From AC-9 sp051984395 (GTDB lineage: Bacteria > Actinomycetota > Acidimicrobiia > Acidimicrobiales > AC-9), in the NCBI GenBank assembly GCA_051984395.1, contig JBPYEZ010000164.1:1-6773 (forward strand): 6,773 nucleotides of DNA. The letters are read 5' to 3'. Below are positions 5,326 through 6,773 of the stretch, in pieces; position 1 is the first letter of the stretch, and the number at the start of each line of letters is the position of its first letter. The position numbers and the translations under genes are program-made. A model generated the notes under the pieces. That model saw only the letters and a list, made by a program, of their open reading frames with translations. It made no database searches and was not told where the DNA came from.

Positions 5326-5799
5326 GTGAAGCTGGGCCGCCGCCTGCGCCGCACCAAGGGCGGCCGCTTCCAGCTTCGGCTGTCGAAGGCCGAACGGGAC
5401 CTCCTGCGCTCGCTGCCCGGTCAGGTCCGTGAGCTGATCGACTCGACCGATCCCACCGACCCGAGCGTTCGCCGTCTGTTCCCGCCGGCGTACCGCGACG
5501 AGGAGAAGGCCGAGGCCGACTACCAGAACCTCGTGCACGACGACCTCCTCGAGCACCACCGCCGGGCCCTCATGGTGATGGAGGAGACGATCGACGCCGA
5601 CCGTCTCGAGGAGGAGCAGGTGGTCAGCTGGCTGTCGGCGCTCAACGAGCTCCGGCTCGTGCTGGGTACCAACCTCGAGGTGGACGAAGGCCTGGAGCCC
5701 GTGAACCCGAGCGACCCGAGGGCGCCCGGGCTCGCCCTCTACGGGTACCTCAGCTGGCTGCAGGAGCAGGTCGTCGAGGCCCTGGAGACGACGCTCTAG
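5326..5799 (+). CDS. DUF2017 family protein (AosR-like), cysteine-free
   Basis: 157-residue soluble, highly charged, mostly helical protein of the actinobacterial DUF2017 family, which is encoded directly after clpS across the phylum. A basic N-terminus (KLGRRLRRTKGGRFQLRLSK) leads to AERDLLRSLPGQVRELI (22-38). The family core RRLFPPAYRDEEKAEADYQ (49-67) and NLVHDDLLEHHR (68-79) follows. WLSALNELRLVLGTNLEV (102-119) and the closing LALYGYLSWLQEQVVEALE (136-154) are also characteristic. The mycobacterial member, AosR (Rv1332), is reported as a redox-responsive regulator that induces non-canonical cysteine synthesis. This protein has no cysteine at all, so a disulfide switch of its own is impossible, and no mec/cysO/cysM genes follow it here. 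GTG 5326 has GAGG 5 nt upstream. Family is clear; its role here is not. Confidence 0.9.
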   Translation: MKLGRRLRRTKGGRFQLRLSKAERDLLRSLPGQVRELIDSTDPTDPSVRRLFPPAYRDEEKAEADYQNLVHDDLLEHHRRALMVMEETIDADRLEEEQVVSWLSALNELRLVLGTNLEVDEGLEPVNPSDPRAPGLALYGYLSWLQEQVVEALETTL

Positions 5800-5825
5800 C
5801 CCGCGCCGCCCACGGCTCTGTCCAC

Positions 5826-5850
5826 GCCACGTGGCTGGTGGGTAGAAGAT
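5826..5850 (+). promoter_or_regulatory. Palindrome plus -10-like box before the fusion gene
   Basis: In the 60-nt gap after the DUF2017 gene, GCCACGTGGC (5826-5835) is a perfect 10-nt palindrome with a central CG, inside a stretch where CCAC and GTGG recur. Just downstream, GTAGAAGAT contains two imperfect -10 readings: TAGAAG (5843-5848), with TGTCCA 18 nt upstream at 5819-5824, and GAAGAT (5845-5850), which sits 9 nt before the ATG like other boxes in the window. A promoter with an overlapping operator is plausible; a terminator stem for the clpS operon is the alternative, though no T-run follows. Confidence 0.35.
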
Positions 5851-5859
5851 GGTCGCCCT

Positions 5860-6773
5860 ATGGCATCACCGAGCCTGACCGAGCCGTGGCGCGTGCTGCT
5901 GGTCTCCTCGCGGCTGACCGCTCCCCGACGCCGCGCCCTGGCCGCCCTTGCGACCGGGGGGGTCGGCGCTACCCAGGCCGACGTGGTGCCGGCGACCTCG
6001 GATCTCCCGCCACCAGACCGGGACCAGGCCGTCGTGATGGACGGCGGGACCGACGGGTTGAGCTCGGACTGGCTGACCACGCTGTACCGCCACGTCGAAG
6101 ACGGGGCGTCGCTGCTGCTCATCGGCGGCGACGACGGCACGGGCCGTCCCGCGACGACGGGCCCCCCGCCGACCACGCAGCTGGGCGAGTGGTTCGTGAA
6201 GGTGGTCTCGCCCACCAGCGTGCTGACCCAGCGGGTGCCCGAGGAGTTCCCGATCGTGGACCGCCTCCTGCCCATGACGGTGGACCCGGCGGCGCAGGTG
6301 TGCCTCTCGGTGAGCGTCGGGTTCGCGGACCGGCCCGCGCTGGCCGACGTGCGCCTCGGCCGCGGGCGCGTCGTGAGCTCGGCCCTGGGCAACACCGAGG
6401 AGGCGCTGGGCAACGAAGAGCTGGCGACCGTGCTGCGGCGGGCCGTGCGTCGTCCCGGCGGGCCGGACCGCGGCAGGCGACCGCTCGGGCTGGCCATCGT
6501 CGGGTACGGCCCATACGGCGGGATGGGCTACCTCCACGGCGCCGCCGCCCAGGCGACGGTCGGCCTCGAGCTCGTCGCCGCCTGTGACGAGAGCGTTGAA
6601 CGACGCAAGGCTGCCGAGTCCGAGTTCCCGGGTGTCCGCACCTACCCGACGGTGGCCGAGCTGACCCGTGACGAGGACGTCGAGGTCGTGGTCGTCGCCA
6701 CACCTCCGGTGTCGCACGCGTCCATCACGCTCGAGCTGCTGCGCGCCGGCAAGCACGTGGCCTGCGAGAAGCC
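5860..6773 (+). CDS. ThuA-like domain fused to Gfo/Idh/MocA (ThuB-like) oxidoreductase, 3' end cut by window
   Basis: The frame is open from ATG 5860 to the window edge (304 full codons). Residues about 10-196 look like a divergent ThuA (glutamine-amidotransferase-like) domain: strand RVLLVSS (11-17), strand QAVVMDGG (56-63), VEDGASLLLIGG (79-90), FPIVDRLL (130-137), and VRLGRGRVVSSALGNTEEAL (164-183), which resembles the ThuA ending GKGRVFY-LGH. A Pro/Gly/Arg linker (about 198-207) leads to an NAD(P)-binding Rossmann fold: GLAIVGYGPYGGMG (210-223, GxGxxG at 215-220), Asp243 after strand 2, VVVVATPPVSH (276-286), and GKHVACEKP (297-305) with the family's catalytic-type Lys304. The rest of the oxidoreductase lies outside. 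In rhizobia ThuA and ThuB are separate proteins that convert trehalose and related disaccharides to 3-keto derivatives. A similar keto-sugar role here is inference. The second half is secure; the ThuA assignment is moderate. The gene follows DUF2017 by 60 nt and may have its own promoter. Confidence 0.8.
   Translation, partial: MASPSLTEPWRVLLVSSRLTAPRRRALAALATGGVGATQADVVPATSDLPPPDRDQAVVMDGGTDGLSSDWLTTLYRHVEDGASLLLIGGDDGTGRPATTGPPPTTQLGEWFVKVVSPTSVLTQRVPEEFPIVDRLLPMTVDPAAQVCLSVSVGFADRPALADVRLGRGRVVSSALGNTEEALGNEELATVLRRAVRRPGGPDRGRRPLGLAIVGYGPYGGMGYLHGAAAQATVGLELVAACDESVERRKAAESEFPGVRTYPTVAELTRDEDVEVVVVATPPVSHASITLELLRAGKHVACEK

Noticed and set aside
5866..6756. A 296-codon minus-strand frame over the fusion gene
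   Set aside because: The plus-strand frame has Rossmann and EKP motifs; the antisense translation is His/Arg-rich without domain signals.
1..6773. CRISPR array, tRNA/rRNA gene, insertion sequence or phage signature
   Set aside because: No regular spaced repeats, terminal inverted repeats, transposase motifs or tRNA-like sequences were seen; the genes are ordinary chromosomal ones.

Overview
The window is dense, high-GC coding DNA (roughly 70% G+C by eye) with nine genes, no RNA genes, no mobile elements and almost no spare sequence. The adjacent clpS + DUF2017 pair, actinobacterial-type CtaA and ClpS sequences, GTG starts, and start codons lying just 8-9 bases after TANNNT boxes all point to an Actinomycetota chromosome. 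A deep-branching class such as Acidimicrobiia is my guess, not something shown. Both window ends cut a gene.

Layout: (1) 1-653, minus: N-terminal 217 residues of seryl-tRNA synthetase. (2) 682-2324, plus: an ABC-2 exporter pair, ATPase then permease, with overlapping stop and start. (3) 2332-3819, minus, convergent with the exporter: ctaB (heme O synthase) followed 3 nt later by a membrane-anchored TlpA/ResA-type thioredoxin. (4) 3941-4888, plus, divergent from ctaB: ctaA (heme A synthase). (5) 5013-5799, plus: clpS, then a DUF2017 (AosR-like) gene. (6) 5860-end, plus: an apparent single-chain fusion of a ThuA-like domain and a Gfo/Idh/MocA (ThuB-like) oxidoreductase, cut by the window end.

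How the genes fit together: ctaB makes heme O from heme B and ctaA oxidises it to heme A for an aa3-type cytochrome oxidase. The TlpA-like protein is well placed to reduce thiols on the outer face of the membrane during oxidase (CuA) assembly. The ABC-2 pair resembles exporters that neighbour ctaA and ctaB in other Actinomycetota, so it may also serve cytochrome assembly, though its substrate is unknown. ClpS is the N-degron adaptor for the Clp protease. The DUF2017 protein is its usual actinobacterial neighbour, but here it has no cysteine.

Most interesting: the 28-bp serS/ABC gap, where two opposing TANNNT boxes share their TA step so both genes may fire from one bidirectional, near-leaderless promoter; the same start architecture at ctaB and ctaA; and the ThuA-ThuB-like fusion. 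I found no wholly new multi-gene system. These are the best candidates for follow-up.
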